In this document: positions 1 to 9,135 of the stretch, piece by piece
How positions within the stretch are numbered: position 1 is the first letter of the stretch
Layout of the letters: the number at the start of each line of letters is the position of its first letter
Program-made: the position numbers and the translations under genes
The notes under the pieces: generated by a model
The model's input: the letters and a program-made list of their open reading frames with translations, nothing else
Databases searched by the model: none
Told to the model about the DNA's origin: nothing
Source of the DNA: Caballeronia sordidicola
GTDB lineage: Bacteria; Pseudomonadota; Gammaproteobacteria; Burkholderiales; Burkholderiaceae
Direction: 5' to 3'
DNA: 64,000 nt
Assembly: GCF_001544455.2 (NCBI RefSeq)
Contig: NZ_FCOC02000016.1
Span: 1-64,000, forward strand

Positions 1-413
1 AGGAAGTAGCTCGCGTGGCCTGGAAGCGCGCCCTGTGATATTTCTGATCGCGTCACGATGCTCATTCTGCGGATAACTCTCTCGTATTATTTAAGATTTT
101 TGATCTTTCACAGAATGCCGAAATGAACTCCCGCTTTACATACGAAAACTCTTAATGGAACAGCAAGCGCGGGTATACCCTTCAGGGCGATCCAGTGAAG
201 CCTGGCATTCGCGCCGATCAAGCCACTGTTCCGCCCATCGGGGCCGTCCGCGAAACGCTATCGATGGCGCTTAGATGCCCCGAGCGTGCACGTACATCTG
301 CTTGGGACTTCAAAAGAACCCTCGACGCCATAACCACCGTTAGCTGAAACCCTTCCCCTCCGAACCCCTACATCCACACGCTTCGCCACCAGCGCTCTCG
401 GGCAAGTTCACGC
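1..413. other. Non-coding left edge
   Basis: No open frame here has a recognisable protein, and there is no tRNA, repeat or convincing terminator. It lies downstream of the minus-strand oxidoreductase that ends at 414, so it may hold that gene's 3' untranslated region and the promoter or end of a gene outside the window. Confidence 0.5.
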
Positions 414-2459
414 TCACGCATCTATCTCTACGGTCGACTCCTCTCCTTTCCCCGCTTTCGCTGGAATGGCGCTGCAAAGCAGCGCCATTCCAGCCTCGGC
501 CTCTCCCTCGCACGGCACGGGGTAGGTTATATCGCCCGAAATAATGCGCGTGGAACACGTGCCGCATACCCCCGACCGGCAATTCGACGCCACCTCCACG
601 CCATTCGCTTCCGCCAATTCAAGCAAACTTCCATCCTCCGGAGACCACTGCACCGTTTTTTGCGACCGCTTGAAAACAACCTTCGCCAAACGCTCAGGCA
701 CAATCGGCATCAGGTTTATAAGCCCCTTATCTCGCTTGACGCTGGCAGGACCAAACGCCTCAAAACGAATACGGTCGTCAGCTACGTTGAGCGCGCGCAA
801 GCCGCTATACAAATCCCGCATGAATGCCGCCGGGCCGCAAAGATAAAAGTCGTAATCACCAAATGGCAACACGCTCCTCAAATACGCAATGTCCACACGC
901 CCCGCCGTAGAAGCGTTCACCGCCCGACTCTCCCTAAGATGAACCGAAACACGCGGAGATGCTTTCGTTGCGGCGTGAAGTTCATCAGCGAACGGGTGCT
1001 CATTCACGTCACGCGCGCCATGAATAAAGTAAATATGCTCAAGCCCCGAGCGTTCATTTGGGTCGCCAACTATGCTTTTAAGCATCGCGATCATCGGCGT
1101 AATGCCTATGCCCGCAGAGACAAAGACTATCGGACGTATGTTCGTCCGGTCGAGAACGAATGCGCCACTTGGCGCCTTGGCCTCTAAAAATGCACCCGCT
1201 TCAATGTGCTCGTGCAGCCATGTCGACGCAACGCCCTCTCGCTTGACCGTGATCCGGTAACGCCGCGCATCGTAGGCATCGGATAGCGTATAGGTCCTCG
1301 TGACCGGTCCCGCATGGCCCGGAATGTCCAGGCGGATCGGCAAGAACTGACCGGGCTCGTAGGGAGGAAGAGGCATGTCATCGGCCGGTTCAAAATAAAA
1401 AGACTTGATGCCAGGCGCTTCTTCTCGAACTTCGGATACCTTAAGCTTCCGCCATGCGCTCGGCGTCTTCGTCCAGCTTCCCGTTTTGACTAACTGCGGC
1501 GCATATTGAACGTCCGACCAGCGCAACGGCAAAGCGCGCCGAGTACGCCTGACCTCACGCACTCGCCAGCGGATCAGACGCTCGGCGCCATCGAAGGATT
1601 CAAGTTCCTTCCCTTCCCAAATGACCTCTGCATCCACGGCCAGATACAGCAAATCACCACTGACGAAGTCGATCACCAGCAAGCCCGCACGCGGATCGCG
1701 CAGCAAGTTGCCAATGGTGTTGAAGAATAGGTTGCCGCTGAAATCCGGCGTGGTAAGCGTGCGGTTATCGTCGATACGAATAAACCCCGGCTTGCCACCG
1801 CGATGCGAGACGTCCGCGCCACGCCCATATCCCGCATCCTCCGATGTATCGGCGCTAGCAATAAAAAATGTGTCCGCACTGGAGATCAATTGGCGATCCG
1901 CATCGCTCAAATGATCGGATATGACAGGCGCTTCATCGTCACGTGCTTGCGTGTCGAAATCCATGGGCGATGGCGTCCGGCTTTGAATGTACTTCGCACA
2001 GTTGCCGTAACTTTGACTGACGGCTACGGTAATCGCATGTTCATCGATAGCCGTCACAACGCCGTTTACACGATTACGCCTGCGCGTTGCAGGCTGAATG
2101 CCAAGGCCGCCTAACAGGGAACCCACTTTCCACGTGCCCGCAAGCGGATCACCATTGAGGCTGCGGCCTGCAATGCGCAATGTGTGTTCATCGGGCGTGG
2201 ACACAAATCCCGGTTCGCCGATACGCAACGTAGCCCACGGTTGCCCCGCTGTGTCCACACCACCAAGCACCATGAATGGCTGCTCCGCAAAAAATATCCG
2301 ATGCTGCTCCGGCACGTAATCGCGAATCCCGCGACGCGCATTGACATCCATGCGCTCACGCACGCCGACCCGCTCCTGCGCCGCGAGTTCTCCCGCATGA
2401 AAAGGCGATTCAGCAATGCTCCAGCCTGCGGGCGGAACCGCGACGAGGGTATCGGACAT
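414..2459 (-). CDS. PNPOx-like / ferredoxin reductase / [2Fe-2S] ferredoxin fusion oxidoreductase
   Basis: A 681-residue cytoplasmic flavoprotein with three parts. Residues about 20-330 form a pyridoxamine-phosphate-oxidase-like split-barrel region. Residues about 335-580 form a ferredoxin-NADP reductase module, with the FAD-binding RTYTLS segment and a nucleotide-binding stretch ending in a CGP motif. The C-terminal plant-type [2Fe-2S] domain shows CRSGVCGTC and a last Cys in LLCSAIP. This architecture normally passes electrons from NAD(P)H through flavin to an iron-sulfur centre; the substrate is unknown. The ATG at 2459 has a GGTGA-like ribosome site. A glutathione transferase lies directly upstream on the same strand (34 bp gap), suggesting co-transcription and a detoxification role. 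Its 3' end contains a 15-bp perfect hairpin (461-493). Confidence 0.85.
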   Translation of the reverse strand: MSDTLVAVPPAGWSIAESPFHAGELAAQERVGVRERMDVNARRGIRDYVPEQHRIFFAEQPFMVLGGVDTAGQPWATLRIGEPGFVSTPDEHTLRIAGRSLNGDPLAGTWKVGSLLGGLGIQPATRRRNRVNGVVTAIDEHAITVAVSQSYGNCAKYIQSRTPSPMDFDTQARDDEAPVISDHLSDADRQLISSADTFFIASADTSEDAGYGRGADVSHRGGKPGFIRIDDNRTLTTPDFSGNLFFNTIGNLLRDPRAGLLVIDFVSGDLLYLAVDAEVIWEGKELESFDGAERLIRWRVREVRRTRRALPLRWSDVQYAPQLVKTGSWTKTPSAWRKLKVSEVREEAPGIKSFYFEPADDMPLPPYEPGQFLPIRLDIPGHAGPVTRTYTLSDAYDARRYRITVKREGVASTWLHEHIEAGAFLEAKAPSGAFVLDRTNIRPIVFVSAGIGITPMIAMLKSIVGDPNERSGLEHIYFIHGARDVNEHPFADELHAATKASPRVSVHLRESRAVNASTAGRVDIAYLRSVLPFGDYDFYLCGPAAFMRDLYSGLRALNVADDRIRFEAFGPASVKRDKGLINLMPIVPERLAKVVFKRSQKTVQWSPEDGSLLELAEANGVEVASNCRSGVCGTCSTRIISGDITYPVPCEGEAEAGMALLCSAIPAKAGKGEESTVEIDA
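461..493. repeat. 15-bp perfect inverted repeat inside the 3' end of the oxidoreductase gene
   Basis: The arms are CTGGAATGGCGCTGC (461-475) and its exact complement (479-493), with a 3-base loop. The hairpin encodes the region of the last [2Fe-2S] cysteine, about 20 codons before the stop. There is no T-tract, so it is not a standard terminator; it could slow or protect the mRNA 3' end. Confidence 0.6.
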
Positions 2460-2493
2460 GAGCGTTCACCGGTTGTTGGTCGAAGCCGAAACG

Positions 2494-3150
2494 TTAGGCA
2501 GACTCAGCGAGCAATCCGGCCTTCGTTACAGGCATCGGCAGAAAGCGCGGTAATGCTTCCACGCGCTTTAACCACGCGCGCAAGTTGGGATAAGGATCGA
2601 GCGATATGCCACCTTCGGGCGCATGCGCAATGTAGGAGTACGCGGCAATATCCGCAATCGTCGGTGCGTGTCCAGCAGCGAACGGCTTGTCACGGAACTC
2701 GGTATCGATGATCGCAAAAAGATCTTCCGCAATGCGGATTGCCCCTGCATGGTCGCGCGGCGCGCCGAACACGGTCACGAGCCGCGCGGCACACGGACCG
2801 TATGCAATCTTGCCCGCCGCGAGCGACAACCAGCGCTGGACGGCAGCGGCATTGACGGGATCTTCCGGCAACCACGACGCATCGCCGTACTTGCGTGCAA
2901 GGTACACAAGGATGGCGTTTGAGTCCGTCAGGACAATATCGCCGTCTTCGATCACCGGCACTTCGCCGAACGGATTAAGTGCGAGATGCGCGGGCTTGCG
3001 GTTGTCGCCGGCTTTCATGTCGAGTTCGATTGTCGTGAACGGCAGGTCCAGCAGCGTCAGGAAAAGCTTCACACGATGACCATGTCCGGAGAGCAAGGTG
3101 GTGTGCAGACGGATCGGCTGGTTTGGCAGGGGTTTGTTGGCGGCGGGCAT
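2494..3150 (-). CDS. Glutathione S-transferase family protein
   Basis: A 218-residue cytoplasmic protein of normal GST length. The N-terminal thioredoxin-like domain (about 12-90) has LSGHGHRVKLFLTLLDLP, the cis-proline segment NPFGEVPVIEDGD and the glutathione-contacting DSNAILVYLARKYG. The all-helical C-terminal domain (about 98-210) contains the conserved PTIADIAAYSYI fold signature. It probably conjugates glutathione to, or reduces, an electrophile. It is followed on the same strand by the three-domain oxidoreductase and diverges from a LysR regulator 117 bp away, which is the likely controller. The substrate cannot be told from sequence. Confidence 0.9.
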   Translation of the reverse strand: MPAANKPLPNQPIRLHTTLLSGHGHRVKLFLTLLDLPFTTIELDMKAGDNRKPAHLALNPFGEVPVIEDGDIVLTDSNAILVYLARKYGDASWLPEDPVNAAAVQRWLSLAAGKIAYGPCAARLVTVFGAPRDHAGAIRIAEDLFAIIDTEFRDKPFAAGHAPTIADIAAYSYIAHAPEGGISLDPYPNLRAWLKRVEALPRFLPMPVTKAGLLAESA

Positions 3151-3209
3151 TATCGGGTTCCGGCACAGTTGAGGAAGTGAGCGAATGCTTCCAGCATAGT
3201 GCGCCCCGA

Positions 3210-3231
3210 ATAATCCTGGAAGACGGATAAT
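3210..3231. promoter_or_regulatory. Candidate LysR operator between GST and LysR genes
   Basis: ATAATCC (3210-3216) and GGATAAT (3225-3231) form a dyad with one mismatch around an 8-base spacer. It sits in the divergent GST/LysR promoter region, where LysR-type regulators usually bind. This is inference only; no -10/-35 pair was convincing. Confidence 0.3.
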
Positions 3232-3267
3232 CGCGGTAACACAATCCTCTTAAAGTGGACAATCGAC

Positions 3268-4179
3268 ATGACCAACCTGAGCGGAGTGAACCTCAACCGG
3301 CTGGCAGTTTTTGCGGCCGTTGTCGAAGCCGGATCGCTGACCGCCGCCGCGGACCGCCTGGGAATCGCGAAGACCATGGTCAGCACGCACATGCAGCGGC
3401 TCGAAGCGGAACTCGGCGCCACCCTGCTCGTGCGAACCACGCGCCGCGTTACCGTGACTGAGGCGGGACGCGCGTTCTACACGGCCTGCCGGCATATCCT
3501 GAACACGGCGGATGACGCGATCTCGGCGCTCGCTCAAGGGTCGGGCGAATTGCGCGGAACGCTGCGCGTGGCAACGCCGATCGACTACGGCGCAAGCGTC
3601 ATCGCGCCAATGCTGGTCGCCTTGCGGCAAACCCATCCGGAACTGAAAGTCGAACTGGTATCGGCGGACAGGTTGGTCGACCTGGTTGCGGAAGGCGTGG
3701 ATGTCGCCATCCGCCTTGGGCGGCTCGTGGACTCGAGTTATCGCGCGGTGAAGATTGGCGGCTTCGTGAAGTGGCTGGTCGCGAGTCCCGGTTTTATCGA
3801 TACATGGGGCAAGCCCGCCAAGGCCGAAGCGCTCGCCAAGCTTCCGTTCGTGGCCATGTCGGCGTTGACGAAACCGCTGGTGGTATCGGTGGAAAGCAAA
3901 CGCGGCGCCAAACGCACGATCCGCTTCAACGCAGGCTTTTTCGCCGATACCGCGCCCACCTGCCGCGCCGCGACCCTCGCGGGCGGCGGCGTGGCGTTTC
4001 TAACGGACTTTTCAATCGGCGACGATGTTGCGGCAGGACGGCTCGTGCGCTTGCTGCCGGAATGGTCGGGGCCGCCGACGGGGATTCATGCAGTGTTTCC
4101 GTCGGCACGGTATCCGGTGCCGATGGTGCGCGTTTTCATCGACGCGCTGAAGGCACATCTTGAACGTGACGTTGTATAG
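3268..4179 (+). CDS. LysR-family transcriptional regulator
   Basis: A 303-residue DNA-binding regulator. The winged helix-turn-helix occupies residues about 6-66 (LAVFAAVVEAGSLTAAADRL, then LEAELGATLLVRTTRRV). The effector-binding periplasmic-like domain spans about 93-295. It resembles the CrgA/DsdC-like subgroup that senses small aromatic or redox ligands. It is transcribed away from the GST and oxidoreductase genes and towards the broken isochorismatase gene 36 bp downstream, so it may regulate both. The first ATG at 3268 aligns with the usual family start. Confidence 0.92.
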   Translation: MTNLSGVNLNRLAVFAAVVEAGSLTAAADRLGIAKTMVSTHMQRLEAELGATLLVRTTRRVTVTEAGRAFYTACRHILNTADDAISALAQGSGELRGTLRVATPIDYGASVIAPMLVALRQTHPELKVELVSADRLVDLVAEGVDVAIRLGRLVDSSYRAVKIGGFVKWLVASPGFIDTWGKPAKAEALAKLPFVAMSALTKPLVVSVESKRGAKRTIRFNAGFFADTAPTCRAATLAGGGVAFLTDFSIGDDVAAGRLVRLLPEWSGPPTGIHAVFPSARYPVPMVRVFIDALKAHLERDVV

Positions 4180-4215
4180 TCGCGAGCAGGTTCACCACAC
4201 CACAGGAGCTTCGCC

Positions 4216-4842
4216 ATGCCGTCCTCGCCGCGCCGCGCGCTGATCGTCATAGATGTGTAGAATGAATATGTCACCGGCAACCTGCTGATTGAATATCCGG
4301 ACGTCGATATGTCGCTTGCAAATATAGGCCGCGCAATCGACGCCGCGAACCGCCACAACGTACCTGTGGTGCTGATCCAGAATATCGCTCCCGAAACGTC
4401 GCCATTGTTCGCGCGCGGATCAGTCGGCGCCGCGCTGCATGACGTGGTGAGTTCACGGCCGCATGCGCAGGTGATCGAGAAGGCGCTGCCCAGCGCGTTC
4501 GCCGGAACGGGGCTGGGCGACTGGTTGAAGGCGCACGAAATCGACACGCTCGTGATCGCCGGCTACATGACGCACAACTGCGATGATTCCACCGTGAAGC
4601 ACGCGGTCCACGCGGGCATGTCGGTTGAGTTTCTCGTCGATGCCACCGGTTCCGTGCCCTATGAAAACCGCGCGGGTCATGCGAGCGCCGAAGAGATCCA
4701 CCGCGTGTTCACTGTCGTGATGCAATCGCGGTTTGCCGCGGTGCTTTCCACCGACGAATGGATCGATGTGCTCGAAGGCGGCGCCGCACCGGTACGCGAC
4801 AACATCTACGCGTCGAACCAGAGGGCGCGTGCTCGCGGTTAG
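4216..4842 (+). pseudogene. Isochorismatase-family cysteine hydrolase interrupted by an in-frame amber codon
   Basis: An ATG at 4216, preceded by AGGAG at 4203-4207, opens a 209-codon frame whose codon 15 is TAG (4258-4260). The surrounding residues read ALIVIDV-stop-NEYVTGN, and the family has Gln at this place, so a single CAG-to-TAG change explains it. Everything after the stop is intact, including the family's Lys region (VIEKALPSAF) and the nucleophile Cys in MTHNCDDST. The family's catalytic Asp (VIDV) lies before the stop, so restarting at the ATG at 4309 would give a 177-residue protein lacking it. It is inactive unless amber codons are suppressed; a sequencing error is also possible. 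It probably belonged with the LysR gene upstream. Confidence 0.85.
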
Positions 4843-4845
4843 CGT

Positions 4846-6081
4846 CTATTTGTTTGCAGGCCCGGCGCCGATCTGCCAGAGGTACACCGGCTCCTTCTGA
4901 TTGATGGACCAGTCTCCCACGAGTTTCGACTTGTAGATGACCGGGTTATGCGAGGAGACCGCACGGGCATTGCGCCAGTGCCGGTCGAGCGCCTTGCCGC
5001 CTCCAATAGCCGATGCGCCGAGCGCATCGAATAAATGCGTGCAAGCGCGCAATGCAAGTTCTGTCGCGACAATCTGACCTTTCGCCGATTCTATTTCTGC
5101 TTCAATGTTAAAGCGCTTCTCGGCTTCGGCATCATCCGCGAAATGTGCTTCATATGCGCGCTGCGCCGGCTCGGTCGCGCGCAGCGCAATCGCTTCGGTG
5201 GCGTAGGCCCATGCCGCGATCTCACCAACGACCTGCTGGATCTGCACGTCCTGGCTGACATGGGGCGCGTTGCCGTGGCTGTAGATGCGCTTTCTCGCAC
5301 GCACTTCGGCGGCGGCGTCGAGTTCGGCTGCACGGGCAATACCGGCCAGCGTCGCCAGATGGAAGAGCTGATAAAAGGCGGTCTGATATTTGAAGCGGCG
5401 CGAGAAGTCGACTATGTGCGTATGCTCGACCTCGGCATTGTTGAATACGGTCGTGCCGCTGCCGGTGGTGCGCTGGCCGAAACCGTCCCAGTCATCGCTC
5501 AATGTGACGCCCGGTTGTTGTGTGGCAACCGCGGCAATGACGTCGCTGCCGTCTTCGGCGCGTTGTGCATAGACGTCGATCCAGTCCGCGAAGATACTGC
5601 CCGTGCTGTAGTATTTTTCGCCGTTCAAGACCCACCGGCCATCACGCCTGGACACCTGCGTCTTTATGCTGCCAAGCGCAACGTCGCCTGCTTCCGTCCA
5701 TGCATTGCCGAACAAATCGCCTTCGACAAAACGTTTGAACCACCGGTCCCGCTCTGGACTCGCGGGCGCATTGACGACATCTTCCACGAACGCGAAGTGT
5801 CCACGCAACGCCTGCGGCAGGTTCGAGTCGGCGGTGCCGAGTTCGATCAACAAGCGGAACAACTGCTTGATCGACACGCCCGCGCCTCCGTGCGAGACCG
5901 GCACGCGCAATGCACCAAAACCGGCTTGCTTGAGTTCGGCGATTTGTTCGCGCGGCAGTGTCCTGAGCTGGTCGCATGCGACCGCACTCTCGGCAATACA
6001 GGCGAAGATTGGCCTGAAGCGGCGCGCGACATTGTCGTAATCGGCTCCAACCGATAACGTGCCAGGCGGCAATTGAGTCAT
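4846..6081 (-). CDS. SfnB/DszC-like flavin-dependent oxidoreductase (acyl-CoA dehydrogenase fold)
   Basis: A 411-residue protein of the acyl-CoA dehydrogenase fold, in the branch that holds SfnB and DszC monooxygenases. These use reduced flavin and serve sulfur acquisition from sulfones or thiophenes. Visible marks are FGALRVPVSHGGAGVS near residue 60, LNGEKYYSTGS near 180, SDDWDGFGQRTTGSGTT near 230 and the C-terminal LDRHWRNARAVSSHNP typical of the DszC/SfnB group. It converges with the broken isochorismatase gene, 3 bp away. A second paralogue lies at 61411-62697. The actual substrate is unknown, and no flavin reductase partner is adjacent. Confidence 0.85.
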   Translation of the reverse strand: MTQLPPGTLSVGADYDNVARRFRPIFACIAESAVACDQLRTLPREQIAELKQAGFGALRVPVSHGGAGVSIKQLFRLLIELGTADSNLPQALRGHFAFVEDVVNAPASPERDRWFKRFVEGDLFGNAWTEAGDVALGSIKTQVSRRDGRWVLNGEKYYSTGSIFADWIDVYAQRAEDGSDVIAAVATQQPGVTLSDDWDGFGQRTTGSGTTVFNNAEVEHTHIVDFSRRFKYQTAFYQLFHLATLAGIARAAELDAAAEVRARKRIYSHGNAPHVSQDVQIQQVVGEIAAWAYATEAIALRATEPAQRAYEAHFADDAEAEKRFNIEAEIESAKGQIVATELALRACTHLFDALGASAIGGGKALDRHWRNARAVSSHNPVIYKSKLVGDWSINQKEPVYLWQIGAGPANK

Positions 6082-6285
6082 GTCGTCGAATCCTTTCTGA
6101 GGTTCAAGGAGCGGGTGTGGCTAACGCTCTGGCGCACACGTATGGATTCGAAAATCTAGCTGATCGCTCGCCGTGCCGTTAGATCGTTTTGCGGTTTGCA
6201 TATCGGCCGGAGAGCAATCACGGTTGGTGTACGCGTTGAAACGGTTTACATTAGGACTCTCGCGCATTGCCAACCTGGAGAAAAA

Positions 6286-6666
6286 ATGAGACGTATTCTT
6301 GCGGCTGCCACCTTGAGCGTGCTTGCAACAAGCGCTTTTGCGAACGCGAACAGCGATACTTGCCAGCAAAAGCAGGACAAGATCAGCCAGCAAATCGAGT
6401 ACGCGCGTGCGCATGGCAACACTGCGCAAGTCAGGGGTCTTCAGACCGCACTCGATCAGACCCGGAAGAATTGTTCCGACGCGTCGCTTGAAAAGAGACG
6501 TCAGCACCGCATTACCCAGGCGCAGGCCAAAGTCGAATCCCGGGAAGCCGATTTGAAAAAGGCCCAGGATAAAAACGATAGTCCCAAGAAAATTGCGTCC
6601 CGCCAGCGCAAGCTGGACGAAGCGCGGGAGGAACTCAAGCGCGCTCAGGAGCCGGTTAGCCCTTGA
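6286..6666 (+). CDS. DUF1090 (YqjC-like) secreted protein
   Basis: A 126-residue protein with a signal peptide at residues 1-20 (RRILAAATLSVLATSAFA). The rest is charged and helical, rich in Lys, Arg, Glu and Gln, with two Cys (CQQKQDK and KNCSD), as in the YqjC/DUF1090 family of periplasmic proteins. The start at 6286 was chosen because CTGGAG lies at the right distance and a signal peptide follows; an in-frame upstream ATG at 6196 has no such support. The C-terminal half looks coiled-coil. The function is unknown in the family; E. coli homologues sit with envelope stress genes. Confidence 0.85.
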   Translation: MRRILAAATLSVLATSAFANANSDTCQQKQDKISQQIEYARAHGNTAQVRGLQTALDQTRKNCSDASLEKRRQHRITQAQAKVESREADLKKAQDKNDSPKKIASRQRKLDEAREELKRAQEPVSP

Positions 6667-6735
6667 CCAAAGTGACTGCTTTTTGATTGAAACCTGAACG
6701 GCGGGTTTCGCGCCCGCATCTCTTCATTAGCTGGA

Positions 6736-8055
6736 TCAGCTTCTGGTTTCGGCTAGCGCGCCCAAGATGGACACGATCTCGCCAAACAGCGGCCGGTCAT
6801 CGTTCTTCTCGCTCAGGCATCTGTTTTTCAGTTCGATCAATGAAGTCTCGACGGACTCGCATCGATCGATCAATTCTTCCAGCATGCAGCCATAGGCCCT
6901 CACTTCAAGACGCTCAAGCGATAAAGCCAGAGCGCCCTGAGGCGCATAAAACGACGCCGCGCCGAAGTCTCCCAGCAACGCGCGACCTTCACCGCAGTGC
7001 AGGATGTTGTGCGCGTAGAGATCGCCATGCATGATCCCTTTTGCGTGCAAATGACACGCAGCCGATGCGATTGCCGAAGCAATGCGCAACGCGGATGCCG
7101 GTGTGAACTGTGTACCGTTCGCGTAGATATCGCGCGTGCACGAATCGAGGCTCGGCGGTCCCGCGAGATTCCTGAATTCCGGATCGATCAGCGCCATCAC
7201 GAGTGCGTCGGTTCCTCGCGGATGTCCGCGCACCTTGCCAAGTACCGAGATGAGGTTCGGATGCTCGCCCGCGTTGATGCACGCGGCCATTTCACAGTGG
7301 GGCAAGCCGTCGCTCGTTACCGCGCCCTTGAACAACTTGACCGCGACCGGTTGGGCAGCGCCGTTGCCCGTCGAATATTCCGCACGATAGATCACGCCTG
7401 AAGCGCCTTCGCCCAGGACATGTTGAAGCTCAAGATCCTGCCAATCGACAAGGTCGATCGGCGTGTGGGTCAGCGCATTTGTTTCGAGTGCTTCACTTAG
7501 CGGATTGCCCGCATATGCGAGCCACGACAAACGCGGCATTAACGCAAGCCACGAAGGCAATTCATCAAGCCGGTTCGCGGCGAGCCTGAGCAATTCCAGG
7601 CGTGAGCAAGCCGCAAGCGTGGGTGGCAAGGTTCGCAGGCGATTACCCGCGAGCATCAGCTTCTGAAGCTGTGTGCAGTTTCCTATCTCGGACGGCAACG
7701 CTTCAACGTGGTTATCGGTGAGAATCAGCCAGCGAAGATTGGCAGGCAGCGCCGCGCCCGTCACCCTGGCAATGCGATTGGCTTTGAACCCGACCATGCT
7801 CAACTGCGGGCACTTGCCCAGGACCTCTGGCAATTCAGTGAACGCATTGTTGGAGCAGAAGATGATGCGCAGCTTTTCAAGCCTCGGCAGATCGTCCGGA
7901 AGCGAAGACAACGCGTTGCCGGACAAGTCGAGTGACTCCAGCGTATCGGCGAGATCGAAAATTTCGCGTGGAAATTCCGTCAAGCCGCAAGCGAGCTTGA
8001 GTTGCCGGGTGCCGGCCGGCAATCCGGCGCGCAGTTCTTCGAGCGTGGTGATCAT
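6736..8055 (-). CDS. Leucine-rich-repeat serine/threonine protein kinase
   Basis: A 439-residue cytoplasmic protein. Residues 15-190 hold about seven leucine-rich repeats of about 23 residues (LESLDLSGNALSSLP, LRWLILTDNHVEALP, LQKLMLAGNRLRTLP). Residues 205-439 are a protein-kinase fold: glycine loop GEGASG (215-220), ATP lysine VAVK (K240), catalytic loop HGDLYAHN (D345, N350) and DFG (363-365). The activation segment is very short and no APE motif is visible. The start at 8055 opens directly on the first repeat; the longer frame from 8172 would overlap the neighbouring LysR gene. This arrangement resembles eukaryotic LRR kinases but is known in several beta- and gamma-proteobacteria. The target is unknown. 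Confidence 0.85.
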   Translation of the reverse strand: MITTLEELRAGLPAGTRQLKLACGLTEFPREIFDLADTLESLDLSGNALSSLPDDLPRLEKLRIIFCSNNAFTELPEVLGKCPQLSMVGFKANRIARVTGAALPANLRWLILTDNHVEALPSEIGNCTQLQKLMLAGNRLRTLPPTLAACSRLELLRLAANRLDELPSWLALMPRLSWLAYAGNPLSEALETNALTHTPIDLVDWQDLELQHVLGEGASGVIYRAEYSTGNGAAQPVAVKLFKGAVTSDGLPHCEMAACINAGEHPNLISVLGKVRGHPRGTDALVMALIDPEFRNLAGPPSLDSCTRDIYANGTQFTPASALRIASAIASAACHLHAKGIMHGDLYAHNILHCGEGRALLGDFGAASFYAPQGALALSLERLEVRAYGCMLEELIDRCESVETSLIELKNRCLSEKNDDRPLFGEIVSILGALAETRS

Positions 8056-8104
8056 CAATGCGTGCGAGTATCCGAGGGTGATGCCGTTCTGGCATAGCCG
8101 GATT

Positions 8105-9028
8105 CTACGGGGAAACGCCTTGGCCGGATGATCGGCCGGCTCCGGCCTCCCGCGCCATATCGATGAAAGCACGCAGCGCCGACGAAGTTCTTCGCTGGCG
8201 CGGGTAATACATCATGAAGCCCGGAAAATACGGACACCAGTCTTCGAGCACGGAAACGAGCCGCCCCTGGCTGATGTGTTCGGTAACCGAGCCTTCAATG
8301 GCAAAGCCGATGCCAACTCCATCAAGCGCCGCCTGCAACGCAAGATGCATGGTGCCGACCGTGACGCGCCCTTTGACGTCCATCTCGAGCTGCGTGCCGT
8401 CTTTTTCCAGTTCCCACTTATAGAGTCTGCCGCTCGGAAACCTGTACCGGATGCAGTTGTGATCGAAGAGATCGTTGGGATGGCGCAGCGGCGCACGCCC
8501 TTCCAGATAGGCCGGGGACGCGACTACAAGGCCACGCTGCGCCGGGCCGATTGCGACCGCGACCATGTCCTCCGGCACGGACTCCTGAAACCGGATGCCG
8601 GCATCGAAACCCAAACCGACGATATCGGCGAGGCTGTCATCTTCGACAATCTCCAGCGCAATGTCCGGGTAAGCGGCAAGAAAGCGCGACATGAGCGGCG
8701 CGACCACGAGCCGCGCTGCAACGTGCGACATGTTCAGGCGCAACGTGCCGGTTGGCGTTGCGCGGAAGTCGTTCATTTCCTCGAGCGCGTCGCCCAGGTC
8801 GTGCAGCACTGGCTGAAGACGTTCGAGCAGGCGCTGGCCGGCGTCGGTCAGCGCGACGCTGCGTGTGGTGCGGTTGATCAGGTTGACGCCCAGCCGTTCC
8901 TCGAGTCCGCGGATTGCATAGCTGACCGCCGATGTGGAAAGTCCCAGCTCGGCGCCTGCCTTCCGGAAACTGGCATGACGGGCGACGGCTGCGAATGCGG
9001 AGAGATGCGAAAGGTTGTCGGGACGCAT
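8105..9028 (-). CDS. LysR-family transcriptional regulator
   Basis: A 307-residue regulator. Helix-turn-helix at about 8-65 (LSAFAAVARHASFRKAGAELGLSTSAVSYAIRGLEERLGVNLINRTTRSVALT) and a substrate-binding domain from about 92 to 300. It diverges from the alcohol dehydrogenase at 9136 across 107 bp, the usual arrangement for a LysR protein and its target. The LRR kinase lies 49 bp downstream on the same strand and could be read through from it. Confidence 0.92.
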   Translation of the reverse strand: MRPDNLSHLSAFAAVARHASFRKAGAELGLSTSAVSYAIRGLEERLGVNLINRTTRSVALTDAGQRLLERLQPVLHDLGDALEEMNDFRATPTGTLRLNMSHVAARLVVAPLMSRFLAAYPDIALEIVEDDSLADIVGLGFDAGIRFQESVPEDMVAVAIGPAQRGLVVASPAYLEGRAPLRHPNDLFDHNCIRYRFPSGRLYKWELEKDGTQLEMDVKGRVTVGTMHLALQAALDGVGIGFAIEGSVTEHISQGRLVSVLEDWCPYFPGFMMYYPRQRRTSSALRAFIDMAREAGAGRSSGQGVSP

Positions 9029-9135
9029 GATTGTGCAGGATTATTCAACGATACATGCGGAAAATCAAGCTTGTGCCGCGGCGATGTGCTGGTTATTGTG
9101 CGTGTATGTTCAACAAAGCCAGAGAGGAAACTTAC

